From assembly GCA_002256185.1 (NCBI GenBank), contig NKIT01000002.1, positions 1 to 60,176 on the forward strand: a DNA stretch of 60,176 nucleotides, in the 5' to 3' direction. The stretch is from Rhodobacteraceae bacterium PARR1. Lineage in GTDB: Bacteria; Pseudomonadota; Alphaproteobacteria; Rhodobacterales; Rhodobacteraceae. Below the pieces are notes generated by a model. It was given only the letters and a program-made list of their open reading frames with translations. It had not been told where the DNA came from and did no database searches. Of this stretch, positions 9,335-19,438 are shown piece after piece. A program made the translations under genes and the position numbers. Position 1 is the first letter of the stretch; each line of letters opens with the position of its first letter.

Positions 9335-10590
9335 TCACTTCCCGATACAAAAGCTGGAGAAGATTTCATCCAGCAAGTTTTCGACATCGACCCGCCCGAC
9401 AAGCGATTCCAAGGCGCGAATGGCCACCCGCAACTCAGCCGCCGCAAGTTCTGCACGCTCCGCGCCTCTCTCTACCTCAATCGCCGCTGATTCCATAGCC
9501 CGGATCGCGCGATCAATTGCCAAGCGGTGACGTTCCCGCGTCACAGTGGCGGCATTGGCGACACGCGCTTGCAGGATTTCGCCGATGCTGTCGATCAACT
9601 CGGCAATTCCTTGCCCGGTCTTTCCAGACACGCCCTGTCCGGTCAAATCTGCCTTGCCCGAGGTAACAATGTCATCCGCCTGCGGACTCACCCCCGTGAT
9701 CGGGCTATCGCTGGTCAGGACCACCCGCATTGCAGCGCGCGGACGATGCCGATGCGCTCAACCTTATCCTCTGGCTTGCGCAGACCCGCCGTGTCCAGCA
9801 GTGTCACCGCCAGACCGTGAATATCCATCCGCACCTCAATCACATCGCGCGTGGTGCCTGCAACGTCCGAGGTGATCGCCGCCTCTCGACCTGCCAAGGC
9901 ATTGAGAAGTGTAGATTTTCCCGCATTGGGTGCACCAAGAATAGCCACCTCAAAACCTTCGCGAATCCGTTCAGACGCCCGCGCGCCTGACAATTCCGCC
10001 AGCAACTCGGCTTGCACATCCTGTAGCAGCGCGCGCACCTCTGGTGTGACGTCAACCGGCACGTCCTCATCCGCGAAATCAATCGTCGCTTCGATCAGCG
10101 CTGCCGCCCGGATCAGCCGTGCCCGCCACCCTTCGGCCCGTGCCCCGATAGCACCCGACAGCACACGCAGCGCTTGCCGGCGTTGGGATTCTGTTTCCGC
10201 GTCGATCAGATCGGCCAACCCTTCGACCTGCGCCAGATCGAGACAACCGTTTTCCAGGGCACGCCGGGTAAACTCGCCCGGTTCGGCCAGACGCAACCCG
10301 TCCATCTGGCCCAAAACACGCAGGACCGACTGGACCACCGCGACGGACCCATGCAGGTGCAGTTCCGCCACATCCTCGCCGGTAAAACTGGCACCCGTTG
10401 CAAAGCACAGGACCAAGGCCTGATCCAACACCTCCCCTTGCCAGCGCAAGGACCGCAGCCCCGTCTGCCGCAGCGGTGGCAAGGTTCCGGTCAGCCGTGC
10501 CACTGCCTCGTGCGCCAAAGGGCCAGAGAGGCGAAGCACCGCCACCCCGGCCTTGCCGCGTGCGCTGGCCAAGGCATAGATCGTGTCCAC
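9335..10590 (-). pseudogene. mnmE: tRNA modification GTPase MnmE (TrmE), split into two frames (9715..10590 N-terminal part, 9335..9730 C-terminal part)
   Basis: N-part [23 protein letters not shown]...[31 protein letters not shown]...[23 protein letters not shown] then out of frame; C-part MRVVLTSD...GKADL...VSGKTGQGI...[17 protein letters not shown] in another frame. Confidence 0.8.
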
Positions 10591-10612
10591 GGTCGAACCC
10601 TTCGGTCAGGGG

Positions 10613-11884
10613 TCAGGTGTTCATCGAGTCGAAGAATTCCGAATTCGACTTGGTCTGCTTCAGCTTGCCCAACAGGAATTCGATGGCATCGGTGGTGCCC
10701 ATCGGGTTGAGGATGCGGCGCAGCACATAGGTCTTTTGCAGATCGGTCTTTTCGACCAACAGATCCTCTTTCCGTGTGCCGGATTTCAGGATGTCGATCG
10801 CCGGGAACACACGCTTGTCGGCGACCTTGCGGTCCAGCACGATTTCCGAGTTACCGGTGCCTTTGAATTCTTCAAAGATCACCTCGTCCATCCGGCTGCC
10901 GGTATCAATCAGCGCCGTGGCGATGATGGTCAGCGAGCCGCCCTCTTCGATGTTCCGGGCCGCGCCAAAGAACCGCTTGGGGCGTTGCAGCGCGTTGGCA
11001 TCCACACCGCCGGTCAGCACTTTGCCAGATGACGGCACAACCGTGTTAAACGCCCTACCAAGTCTTGTGATCGAGTCGAGAAGGATCACAACATCTCGTT
11101 TATGTTCGACCAAACGCTTGGCCTTTTCGATCACCATCTCTGCCACAGCCACGTGCCGCGTCGCCGGCTCGTCAAAGGTCGAGGACACAACCTCCCCCTT
11201 CACGGACCGCTGCATGTCGGTGACTTCTTCCGGGCGTTCGTCGATCAGCAAGACGATCAGATAGCATTCCGGATGGTTGGTCGCCACGGAATGCGCAATA
11301 TTCTGCAACAGCACCGTCTTGCCCGTGCGCGGCGGGGCCACGATCAGGGCGCGTTGACCTTTGCCGATAGGACAAACAAGGTCAATGATGCGGGCTGAAC
11401 GGTCCTTGACCGTCGGGTCTTCGATTTCCATCTTCAACCGCTCATCGGGATAAAGCGGCGTCAGGTTGTCGAAGTGCACCTTGTGGCGGGCGCGTTCAGG
11501 ATCGTCGAAATTGATCTTCGTCGCCTTCACCAGACTGAAATAACGCTCATTCTCACGCGGGGCCTGAATCACGCCTTCGATGGAATCGCCAGTGCGCAGG
11601 CTGAACATACGGATCATGTCGGGTGAGACGTAAATATCATCCGGGCCGGGCAGATAGTTCGCCTCGGGACTGCGCAGGAAACCGAACCCGTCCTGCAACA
11701 CTTCCAGCACGCCATCGCCGCCGATTTCAAACCCGTCTTCGGCGTGTTCCTTCAGAATCTGGAACATCATCTCGCCCTTCCGCATGGAAGGCGCGTTCTC
11801 GATCTCCCATTCTTCGGCCATCGACAGAAGGTCGGCAGGCGTCTTGGCCTTGAGGTCGGAAAGGTTCAGCCGTTCGGTCGTCAT
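10613..11884 (-). CDS. rho: Transcription termination factor Rho
   Basis: 423 aa; [78 protein letters not shown]. Confidence 0.98.
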   Translation of the reverse strand: MTTERLNLSDLKAKTPADLLSMAEEWEIENAPSMRKGEMMFQILKEHAEDGFEIGGDGVLEVLQDGFGFLRSPEANYLPGPDDIYVSPDMIRMFSLRTGDSIEGVIQAPRENERYFSLVKATKINFDDPERARHKVHFDNLTPLYPDERLKMEIEDPTVKDRSARIIDLVCPIGKGQRALIVAPPRTGKTVLLQNIAHSVATNHPECYLIVLLIDERPEEVTDMQRSVKGEVVSSTFDEPATRHVAVAEMVIEKAKRLVEHKRDVVILLDSITRLGRAFNTVVPSSGKVLTGGVDANALQRPKRFFGAARNIEEGGSLTIIATALIDTGSRMDEVIFEEFKGTGNSEIVLDRKVADKRVFPAIDILKSGTRKEDLLVEKTDLQKTYVLRRILNPMGTTDAIEFLLGKLKQTKSNSEFFDSMNT

Positions 11885-12046
11885 GCGGAATACATCCTGA
11901 TCGCGCAGCGGGGCGCGGAGCTTGCGGGTCAGTGACGCGAGCGCGTCAAGGCACAGGGGGGCGCGTTGGGCCGGACGGCCCTGCTAGATCGGCAGTTAAG
12001 TCCACCCGCCGCAAAAGTCAACGCAAAGCGGCGGCGGCAGCCTTGG

Positions 12047-12496
12047 TCACCATTTCACCACAACAGAGAACACGATGACGATCAGCAACAGCGTCGGCAC
12101 CTCGTTCATCATCCGGTAACTGCGGCCTGTCAGTGTGTTCTGACCATCGACAAAGTCTTTGCGTCGCAGACCCAGCCAGTGATGAAACCATGTCATGCCC
12201 AAAACAGCGGCGGTCTTGGTCCAGGGCCAGACTTCAGACCAACTGACGATGCCCGGCGTGAACACCAGTGCCAGTCCGAACACCCATGTCGCCACCATCG
12301 CCGGGTTCATGATGGCCCGCAGCAACCGCCGCTCCATCGTCTGGAACAACAGGTCTGTGGGGCTGCCACGGCCCACCTCTTCGACATGATAGACGAACAG
12401 GCGCGGCAGGTAGAACAGACCCGCCATCCAGGCCACCACCGACACGATGTGCAGCGATTTGGTCCAAGGATACATATCCGCCAGAAAACCGTCCAT
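12047..12496 (-). CDS. hemJ: Protoporphyrinogen IX oxidase HemJ-like membrane protein (UPF0093)
   Basis: YPWTKSLHIVSVVAWMAGLFYLPRLFVYH...ERRLLRAIMNPAM...VLGMTWFHHWL. Confidence 0.9.
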   Translation of the reverse strand: MDGFLADMYPWTKSLHIVSVVAWMAGLFYLPRLFVYHVEEVGRGSPTDLLFQTMERRLLRAIMNPAMVATWVFGLALVFTPGIVSWSEVWPWTKTAAVLGMTWFHHWLGLRRKDFVDGQNTLTGRSYRMMNEVPTLLLIVIVFSVVVKW

Positions 12497-12505
12497 CGCA
12501 CGCAC

Positions 12506-12963
12506 TCCGCCCTGTCATCTGCTTCTTCATAAAGAAAAAGAATCTGAAAGGAAGATGATGATGATGGGCCTGTGTGTAACCCTTGGTCCGATATGACCCA
12601 GACAGTTACGCACAGGCTGGTTTCTGTGCATAAGCCAGTGGGATTTTTCCCGTGCCAAGCGATCCTTTCGCAGATTTTTATCAGCATCAGCAATGGCTTA
12701 TAACTGATGTTCCAATGCGATGTCATCCACAGGCGCATCTGACAGATTTCGGGGCATAACGGCGCTGCCCCCAAGGGGCCTGACGCGCTGCGCACAGGTG
12801 GACAAGTCGTGCGCTTTTCTTGACAACTGCGGCGAAGCCTGTCCCTTTCGGCTTTGACCCCGACTTGCCCCCGGCCTGCCCCAAGGCTGCGCCACCAGAA
12901 CAAAACGGCACTATCCACAGGCCCGCCCCCAAAGCCGCCCCAACCGATGGCCCCGAAAAACCC
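12506..12963. other. Putative chromosomal replication origin (oriC)
   Basis: Longest non-coding gap near par/mnmG/rho, between hemJ and maf; perfect DnaA box TGTGCATAA (12625-12633) plus one-mismatch boxes TGTGTGTAA (12571-12579), TTACGCACA (12606-12614), TCATCCACA (12723-12731), CTATCCACA (12911-12919); AT-richer tracts. Confidence 0.65.
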
Positions 12964-13563
12964 ATGACGCCGCGCCTGATCCTTGCCTCGCAATCCGCCA
13001 TCCGCGCCCGCCTGTTGTCGCAGGCCGGGGTTCAGGTGGATGCCCTGCCCGCCCGTATTGATGAGGTTACGATCCGCGCCGCGTTGGAGGCTGACTCCGC
13101 CCCACCCCGCGACATCGCCGATGCGCTGGCCGAGATGAAGGCGCGCAAACTGGCCGAACGGAACCCCGACGCCGTGGTGATCGGCTGCGATCAGGTGCTG
13201 GAGTTTCGGAAAGCGGTCTTCGGCAAGCCCGAAACGATAGCGGAGGCGCGCGCGCAACTTCTGACGCTGCGTGGCCAGATCCATAAACTGCTGTCGGCCG
13301 TGGTGGTCTATGACCGCGCCGAACCCGTCTGGCGGCACGTCGGCGAAGTGCGCCTGACCATGCGTGATTTTTCCGACGCGTTTCTGGACGACTATCTGTC
13401 GCGCAACTGGCCAGAGGTGCATGATTCGGTTGGTGCCTATAAGCTGGAGGCCGAGGGGATACGCCTGTTCAGCGCGGTTGAGGGTGACTACTTCACCGTG
13501 CTGGGGTTGCCGCTGTTGCCGCTGTTGGCTTGGTTGGGATTGAAAGGCTATATCGCGTCATGA
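12964..13563 (+). CDS. maf: Maf family nucleotide pyrophosphatase
   Basis: [30 protein letters not shown]...IGCDQVLE..; internal ATG used (the ORF track start at 12820 lies in the intergenic region). Confidence 0.93.
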   Translation: MTPRLILASQSAIRARLLSQAGVQVDALPARIDEVTIRAALEADSAPPRDIADALAEMKARKLAERNPDAVVIGCDQVLEFRKAVFGKPETIAEARAQLLTLRGQIHKLLSAVVVYDRAEPVWRHVGEVRLTMRDFSDAFLDDYLSRNWPEVHDSVGAYKLEAEGIRLFSAVEGDYFTVLGLPLLPLLAWLGLKGYIAS

Positions 13564-14399
13564 CAGACCATCCGCGCATCCCGCTGGCCGGTGTCATCGG
13601 CTCTCCCATCGCGCACAGCCGATCCCCGGCGCTGCATGGCTATTGGCTGAAACGCTATGGGCTGAAGGGGCATTATGTGCCGCTGGACATCGCGCAGGCG
13701 GATTTGCGGGATGCGCTGCGGATGATGCCCAAGATGGGCTTTGTCGGCTGCAATGTGACCATTCCGCATAAAGAGGCGATCTTGCAGATTGCCGATGTGG
13801 TGACCGACCGCGCGGCGTTGATCGGGGCGGCGAACACGCTGATCTTCCGTAAGGATGGCAAGATCCACGCCGACAACACGGATGGCGCGGGTTTCATCGC
13901 CAACCTGCGCCAGAATGCGCCACTGTGGAAACCGGCCTCTGGTCCCGCCGTGGTATTTGGTGCGGGGGGTGCCGCGCGGGCGGTGATTGCTGCGTTGATC
14001 GAAGTTGGTGTGCCGGAAATCCGCCTGACCAACCGCACAAGGGCGCGGGCCGAGGCGATCAAATCCGACTTTGGCGCCAAGATCACCGTGCAGGAATGGG
14101 TGCAGGCCCCCGCCATGCTGCACGGGGCGGTAACCGTGGTGAACACCACCGCGCTTGGGATGACCGGGAAAAGCGATTTCAACGTGCCGTTGGATAACTT
14201 GTCCCCAACCGCGCTGGTGACGGATATCGTCTATACCCCGCTGATGACGCAGTTCCTGATCGCGGCGCAGGATCGTGGTTGCACCGTGGTGGATGGTCTG
14301 GGGATGCTGTTGCATCAGGCCGCGCCCGGCTTTGAACGCTGGTTCGGACATCGGCCAGAGGTGGACGAGGCCACCCGCGCCGCCGTTCTGTCGGCATGA
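13560..14399 (+). CDS. aroE: Shikimate dehydrogenase
   Basis: [24 protein letters not shown]...[12 protein letters not shown]...[17 protein letters not shown]. Confidence 0.96.
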   Translation: MTDHPRIPLAGVIGSPIAHSRSPALHGYWLKRYGLKGHYVPLDIAQADLRDALRMMPKMGFVGCNVTIPHKEAILQIADVVTDRAALIGAANTLIFRKDGKIHADNTDGAGFIANLRQNAPLWKPASGPAVVFGAGGAARAVIAALIEVGVPEIRLTNRTRARAEAIKSDFGAKITVQEWVQAPAMLHGAVTVVNTTALGMTGKSDFNVPLDNLSPTALVTDIVYTPLMTQFLIAAQDRGCTVVDGLGMLLHQAAPGFERWFGHRPEVDEATRAAVLSA

Positions 14400-14992
14400 G
14401 TGAAGCGCGACCCTTCCGCCTTGGCCTGACCGGCAGCATCGGCATGGGCAAAAGCACCACCGCCGCGCTGTTCCGCGAAAAGGGCGTGCCGGTCTGGGAT
14501 GCCGACGCTGCCGTGCATCGGCTTTATGCGCCCGGTGGGGCGGCAGTTGCGCCCTTGGCCGCGCTGTGCCCTGCGGCGTTGAAGGATGGCGGCATCGACC
14601 GCGCCGCGTTGAAGGATTGGATTGCAGCCGATCCCGCCGCGCTTTCAAAGATCGAAGCCGTGGTGCATCCGCTGGTGTCGGCAGACCGCGATGCTTTTGC
14701 GGCGACAGCCACCGCGCCGCTGATCGTCTTTGACATCCCCCTGCTGTTCGAAAAGGGGACCGAGGCGATGATGGACGCCACTTTGCTGGTCACCGCCCCC
14801 CCGGCGCTGCAACGCACCCGCGTCCTTGCCCGTCCCGGCATGACAGAGGCGCAGTTTGCCACCATCCTTGCCCGGCAGATGCCAGACCGTGACAAACGCT
14901 CCCGCGCGGACCATATCATTGAGACCCTGTCGCCCGACAGCGCCCGTGCCGCCGTGCACGCGCTGATCGCCTATCTGGTGCCCCATGCGTGA
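14396..14992 (+). CDS. coaE: Dephospho-CoA kinase
   Basis: FRLGLTGSIGMGKSTTAALFREKGVPVWDADAAVHRLY. Confidence 0.95.
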   Translation: MSEARPFRLGLTGSIGMGKSTTAALFREKGVPVWDADAAVHRLYAPGGAAVAPLAALCPAALKDGGIDRAALKDWIAADPAALSKIEAVVHPLVSADRDAFAATATAPLIVFDIPLLFEKGTEAMMDATLLVTAPPALQRTRVLARPGMTEAQFATILARQMPDRDKRSRADHIIETLSPDSARAAVHALIAYLVPHA

Positions 14993-15686
14993 AATCGTCC
15001 TTGATACCGAAACCACCGGCTTTGAACCGACCGAAGGCCACCGCATCGTCGAAATCGGCGCGGTGGAGCTGTTCAATTCCCTCCCCACGGGCCGCACCTA
15101 TCACCAATACATCAACCCTGAACGCCTGATGCCGAAAGAAGCCTTTGACGTGCATGGTCTGGGTGATGACTTCCTGCGCGGCCATCCGGTCTTTGCCGCC
15201 GTGGGGCAGAACTTTCTCGATTTCATCGGTGATGCGCGTCTGGTGATCCACAACGCGCAGTTCGATATGAAATTCCTGAATTTCGAGTTGGACAGGATCG
15301 GTCTGCCCGCCCTGACATGGGACCGGGTGACCGATACCCTGACCATGGCGCGGAAAAAGTTTCCCGGAGCGCAAGCCTCGCTCGATGCGCTGTGCCGCCG
15401 TTTTGGCGTGGACAATTCCGCGCGGGAAAAGCACGGGGCGCTGCTTGACTCCGAGATTTTGGCCGAGGTTTATCTGGAACTGATCGGTGGGCGGCAGCGC
15501 GATTTCGGGCTGTCGGCGTCGGATCAGTCTGGTTCCGGGACTTCCGGTTCCGGTCCATCGCAGGAATGGCGTCCACGTCCGCGCCCGACACCCCTGCCGT
15601 CCCGCCTGACAGAGGCCGAGGCGGCGGCGCATGCGGGTTTTGTCGGCAAATTGGGCGATGCGGCGATCTGGTTGAAGCGGCAATAA
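14985..15686 (+). CDS. dnaQ: DNA polymerase III subunit epsilon
   Basis: REIVLDTETTGFEPTEGHRIVEIGAVEL...LVIHNAQFDMKFLN...HGALLDSEILAEVYLEL. Confidence 0.96.
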   Translation: MREIVLDTETTGFEPTEGHRIVEIGAVELFNSLPTGRTYHQYINPERLMPKEAFDVHGLGDDFLRGHPVFAAVGQNFLDFIGDARLVIHNAQFDMKFLNFELDRIGLPALTWDRVTDTLTMARKKFPGAQASLDALCRRFGVDNSAREKHGALLDSEILAEVYLELIGGRQRDFGLSASDQSGSGTSGSGPSQEWRPRPRPTPLPSRLTEAEAAAHAGFVGKLGDAAIWLKRQ

Positions 15687-15690
15687 GAAA

Positions 15691-15708
15691 GGGGGCGCTC
15701 GCGCCCCC
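15691..15708 (+). terminator. Hairpin downstream of dnaQ
   Basis: GGGGGCGC-tc-GCGCCCCC immediately after the dnaQ stop; convergent with secB. Confidence 0.45.
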
Positions 15709-15776
15709 TCTGGTCCGTTCCGGCCCATTCACCCCCTGAGGATATTTCCGCAGAGAAGACGGCCGCAAAGCGACGC

Positions 15777-16292
15777 TCAGTTGACCGTCGCCGCCTGTTG
15801 CGCTTGGGCGCGGCGGGCGATTTCCTGGCGGTACATCGTCACGAAATCCACCGTGTCGACGTTCAGCGCCGGGAAGCCGCCGTCGCGCGTGATGTCCGAG
15901 ATGATCCGACGCACAAAGGGGAACAACAGGCGCGGGCATTCGATCAGCAAGAAGGGGTGCAACTGGTCTTCCGGCACGCCGTCGATGTGGAAGATGCCGA
16001 CGTAATCGCATTCCAGCAGGAACAGCGTATCGCCATTGGCCTTGTTCTTTGACGTGACCTTGTACTTTGTCGTCACCTCATACTGGTTCGGGGCCGGACG
16101 CTTACGCGCGTCAAGGCTGACTGCCACCTGAATGTCGGGCTGCAGGTCCGAGCCGGTCAGGCCCTTTTGCGCCACGATGTTTTCAAAGGACATGTCGCGC
16201 ACGAATTGCGCCAGCACCTGCATCCGCAGCCCCTGCGCGGTTGCCCCTTGCGCCGCGCTATCGCCGCTGGCGCTTCCGTTTTCCTCGGCCAT
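15777..16292 (-). CDS. secB: Protein-export chaperone SecB
   Basis: LAQFVRDMSFENIVAQKG...CDYVGIFHIDGVPEDQLHPFLLIECPRLLFPFVRRIISDITRDGGFPALNVDTVDFVTMYRQE. Confidence 0.96.
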   Translation of the reverse strand: MAEENGSASGDSAAQGATAQGLRMQVLAQFVRDMSFENIVAQKGLTGSDLQPDIQVAVSLDARKRPAPNQYEVTTKYKVTSKNKANGDTLFLLECDYVGIFHIDGVPEDQLHPFLLIECPRLLFPFVRRIISDITRDGGFPALNVDTVDFVTMYRQEIARRAQAQQAATVN

Positions 16293-16348
16293 CCGTTTCG
16301 CTCCTCATGAAACCGTTGGCGCGTTCCTATCACCAGTGGCAGGGCCAC

Positions 16349-16843
16349 TCAATGCCGGGTCCAGCCGGATGGCGGGCGCGCGGAGTCGGGGCGGGTGTCG
16401 TGGTCCACTTCGATGAATTCGGCGTCGATGATGTCGGGGCGACCGTCGCCGAACCGGCCCGAGGCGGACGGTGTCGCGCGGGCGCGCAGTCCGTCACCCA
16501 CCCGCCGCGCGGCCCACAGGATGATCAGCGCCCGAACGGGGGGCAGCAAAAGCATCAGCCCCAGCGCATCGGTCAGAAACCCCGGCAGGATCAGCAGCAC
16601 GCCGGCCAGCATCACCAGCACATCCCCGGCGAGTTGCCCAAGACCGCCGCCGCGCACCACGGTCAGGCCGCGCCGCATCTCTGCCGCCGACCGCACCCCG
16701 CGCGACCGCAGAAGCCAAACCCCCAGAACCGCGCTTCCGGCGATCACGGCCAGCGTCCAAAGCAGGCCGATGGCACCGCCGACGGTGACAAAAAGAATGA
16801 TTTCTGCCAAAGGCCACAGCAGAAAAAGGGTGAAAAGGCGCAT
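16349..16843 (-). CDS. fxsA: FxsA family membrane protein
   Basis: LFLLWPLAEIILFVTVGGAIGLLWTLAVIAGSAVLGVWLLRSRG...LILPGFLTDALGLMLLLPPVR. Confidence 0.88.
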   Translation of the reverse strand: MRLFTLFLLWPLAEIILFVTVGGAIGLLWTLAVIAGSAVLGVWLLRSRGVRSAAEMRRGLTVVRGGGLGQLAGDVLVMLAGVLLILPGFLTDALGLMLLLPPVRALIILWAARRVGDGLRARATPSASGRFGDGRPDIIDAEFIEVDHDTRPDSARPPSGWTRH

Positions 16844-17007
16844 ATAACCCTCCGATCACGGGCGTTTCAGTGGGTTTCCTGTGCCCCGGCATGGACAGGG
16901 GCACCCCTCGTCCCTACATAAGTGTCCAAGAGCCAACTTACCAACCCTTACCCCGCCAATCGCCAGCGGTCTTTTTGATCCCGCGGCGTCCGACAGAGGT
17001 TTAATGA

Positions 17008-17670
17008 ATGAACAATTCCCTGCTCCAGCTTCTCGTTCTGGCCGGGATTGCCGTGTTCCTGATCCTGAAGCTGCGCTCCGTTCTGGGCACGCGCGAAGGT
17101 TTTGAAAAGCCGCCGGTTCCAGCGGAAGATCCCCGCCCTGCCCCGGTGCGCCGCAGCTTTGATGTGATCGAAGGCGGTCCCGACCGCGACATTACCGATC
17201 ATGTTGCCGATGGCTCTGCCGCTGCCAAGGCTTTGGCTGCGATGAAGCAGGCGGAACCGTCTTTTGCGCTGACAGGCTTTTTGTCTGGCGCGCGCGGGGC
17301 CTATGAGATGATCCTGATGGCCTATGAAAAGGGTGATCTGGACAGCATCCGCCCCTTCCTGTCGCCCGATGTGGCCGACAGCTTTGCCGAGGCGATTGCC
17401 GACCGAAAGGCGCAGGGTCTGACCATCGACTCCTCGTTCGTCGGCATGCGCGAATTGGCGCTGCATGAGGCGACGTTTGATAGCGCCACCAAAGAGGCAG
17501 AAATTTCCGTGCGCTTCGTGGCGGAACTGAACTCTGTCGTGCGTAACGCGGCGGGAGAGATCGTCGAAGGCACGCCGAAGGAAATCAAGCGTCAGCGGGA
17601 TATCTGGACCTTTGCCCGCAAGATGGGCGCTTCGGATCCGAACTGGCATCTTGTCGCCACCGGTGATTAA
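17008..17670 (+). CDS. Tim44-domain protein (TimA-like)
   Basis: N-terminal TM then FLSGARGAYEMILMAYEKGDLDSIRPFLSPDVADSFAEAI Tim44/MBA1 domain. Confidence 0.88.
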   Translation: MNNSLLQLLVLAGIAVFLILKLRSVLGTREGFEKPPVPAEDPRPAPVRRSFDVIEGGPDRDITDHVADGSAAAKALAAMKQAEPSFALTGFLSGARGAYEMILMAYEKGDLDSIRPFLSPDVADSFAEAIADRKAQGLTIDSSFVGMRELALHEATFDSATKEAEISVRFVAELNSVVRNAAGEIVEGTPKEIKRQRDIWTFARKMGASDPNWHLVATGD

Positions 17671-17678
17671 CTGGCGGC

Positions 17679-18695
17679 ATGCGTGGATTGCTTTCCGCAC
17701 TCTGTCTTGGATTGGCCGTGATGGCCGCGACACCTGCGCCCGCGCAGGTTTTGTCGTTTTCTGAACTGGACGGATGGAAAGCCGATGACCAACTGGCCGC
17801 GCTGGCCAGTTTCCGCGCCACTTGCGATTTGCTGGATGCGCCGGAATGGGGGCCGTTGTGCAAGCTGGCCGCCGATATACGGACCGCCCCGCAGGCGCGG
17901 GATTTCTTTGAACTGATGTTCCGCCCGGTGATCGTGGGCGACCCGCCTGCCCTGTTCACCGGCTATTATGAACCGGAACTGGATGGATCGCCCGTTCGCA
18001 CCCCGCGCTTTGCCTATCCGATCTACCGCCGTCCGCCGGAATTGCGCGATGGCCAGACCTATCTGACCCGCGCGCAGATCGAAGGTGGCGCCTTGCGCGG
18101 GCGGGGGTTGGAACTGGCATGGCTGGATGACCCGGTTGAGGTGTATTTCCTGCAAGTCCAAGGTTCTGGTCGGATTCGTATGGCCGATGGCCGCACGATC
18201 CGGGTGGGCTATGCCGGGCGGAACGGGCATGAATACCGCTCGGTCGGGAAAGCGATGGTGGATCGCGGCACACATACGCTGGATCAGGTCTCGGCGCAGG
18301 AAATCCGGTCTTATGTCCGCAACGTCTCGGGCAGCAGTTTGCTGAATCTGAACCCGTCCTATGTGTTTTTCCGCAAGATCGACACGCTTGACGATGACAT
18401 GGGACCGATTGGCGCGATGACCCGGTCCATCACGGCGATGCGGTCGGTGGCGATTGATTCCGATTACACGCCCTTGGGTGTGCCGGTCTGGATTGAAAAG
18501 GACGGGCGCGACCCGATCCGCAGCCTGATGGTGGCGCAAGATACCGGCGGCGCGATCAAGGGCGCGCAACGGGCGGATATATTCTATGGCACCGGCGATG
18601 CGGCGGGGGATCGCGCCGGAACGATCCGCGATGGCGGGCGGATGGTGCTATTGCTGCCCATCGACCGCGCCTATGCCATGATGCCGGATGGCTGA
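17679..18695 (+). CDS. mltA: Membrane-bound lytic murein transglycosylase A (MltA family)
   Basis: Signal peptide; FTGYYEPELDGS; VEVYFLQVQGSGRIRMADGRTIRVGYAGRNGHEYRSVGK; AQDTGGAIKGAQRADIFYGTG 3D domain. Confidence 0.93.
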   Translation: MRGLLSALCLGLAVMAATPAPAQVLSFSELDGWKADDQLAALASFRATCDLLDAPEWGPLCKLAADIRTAPQARDFFELMFRPVIVGDPPALFTGYYEPELDGSPVRTPRFAYPIYRRPPELRDGQTYLTRAQIEGGALRGRGLELAWLDDPVEVYFLQVQGSGRIRMADGRTIRVGYAGRNGHEYRSVGKAMVDRGTHTLDQVSAQEIRSYVRNVSGSSLLNLNPSYVFFRKIDTLDDDMGPIGAMTRSITAMRSVAIDSDYTPLGVPVWIEKDGRDPIRSLMVAQDTGGAIKGAQRADIFYGTGDAAGDRAGTIRDGGRMVLLLPIDRAYAMMPDG

Positions 18696-18698
18696 TCC

Positions 18699-19310
18699 AT
18701 GGCCCGCAGACGCACCCTCCGCCCTGAGGAGGAAGAGATTTGGAACGCCGTGGCCCGCACGGCAAACCCGCTGCACCGCAGCCGCATCCTGCTGAAACAG
18801 GTGGACGCCCCGGCGCATCCGCGCCCGGTGGCTGATCTGTCCGAACCACCGCCGATGGCACTGTCGAAACCGCGGCTGGAACCGTTCATGCTGGGCGAAA
18901 AGTCCCGCACCACGCCGCGCCACGACATCGCGCCCACCCTGCGCGACCAGATCGCCGCCGCGCCCTTGGCGATGGATGCCAAGGTGTTCGGCAAGATGAC
19001 GCGCGGCAAACTGGCACCCGAGGCACGGATCGACCTGCATGGGTTGACCTTGGCCGAGGCGCATCCCGAACTGATCCGCTTTATCCTGAACGCGCAAAGC
19101 GGCGGGATGCGGCTGGTCTTGGTCATCACCGGCAAGGGCAAACGGGGCGATGATTTCGGCCCCATCCCGCAGCGCATGGGCGCCCTGCGCCATCAGGTGC
19201 CGCAATGGCTGCGCCTGCCGCCGCTGGGTCAGGCCGTGTTGCAGGTGTCAGAGGCACATCTGCGCCACGGTGGATCGGGTGCCTATTACGTCTACCTGCG
19301 GCGGCGCTGA
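18699..19310 (+). CDS. Smr/MutS-C domain protein
   Basis: [14 protein letters not shown]...[14 protein letters not shown]...[14 protein letters not shown] Smr motifs ([16 protein letters not shown]). Confidence 0.88.
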   Translation: MARRRTLRPEEEEIWNAVARTANPLHRSRILLKQVDAPAHPRPVADLSEPPPMALSKPRLEPFMLGEKSRTTPRHDIAPTLRDQIAAAPLAMDAKVFGKMTRGKLAPEARIDLHGLTLAEAHPELIRFILNAQSGGMRLVLVITGKGKRGDDFGPIPQRMGALRHQVPQWLRLPPLGQAVLQVSEAHLRHGGSGAYYVYLRRR

Positions 19311-19319
19311 GCTTTCCGC

Positions 19320-19348
19320 TTGCAACTTTATCCCACCGGGCCTATGTA
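19320..19348 (+). promoter_or_regulatory. Putative sigma70 promoter of the rimP-nusA-ylxR-infB operon
   Basis: TTGCAA-N17-TATGTA in the smr-rimP intergenic region. Confidence 0.5.
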
Positions 19349-19400
19349 GCCACCAACAGCGGAGTCGGCGTCCAAACCCGGCCCCACCGAAGCATCCGAT

Positions 19401-19422
19401 GCGGGCCGCTGGCCCGCTTTTT
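19401..19422 (+). terminator. Intrinsic-terminator-like hairpin in the rimP leader (putative attenuator)
   Basis: GCGGGCC-gct-GGCCCGC-TTTTT, 16 nt before the rimP ATG and downstream of the putative promoter. Confidence 0.7.
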
Positions 19423-19438
19423 CGTTTTCAGGAACCTG

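Noticed and set aside
12307-13422. 371-aa minus-strand ORF spanning hemJ, the putative origin and maf
   Set aside because: Crosses the non-coding origin-like region and runs antisense to maf; no protein family resemblance.
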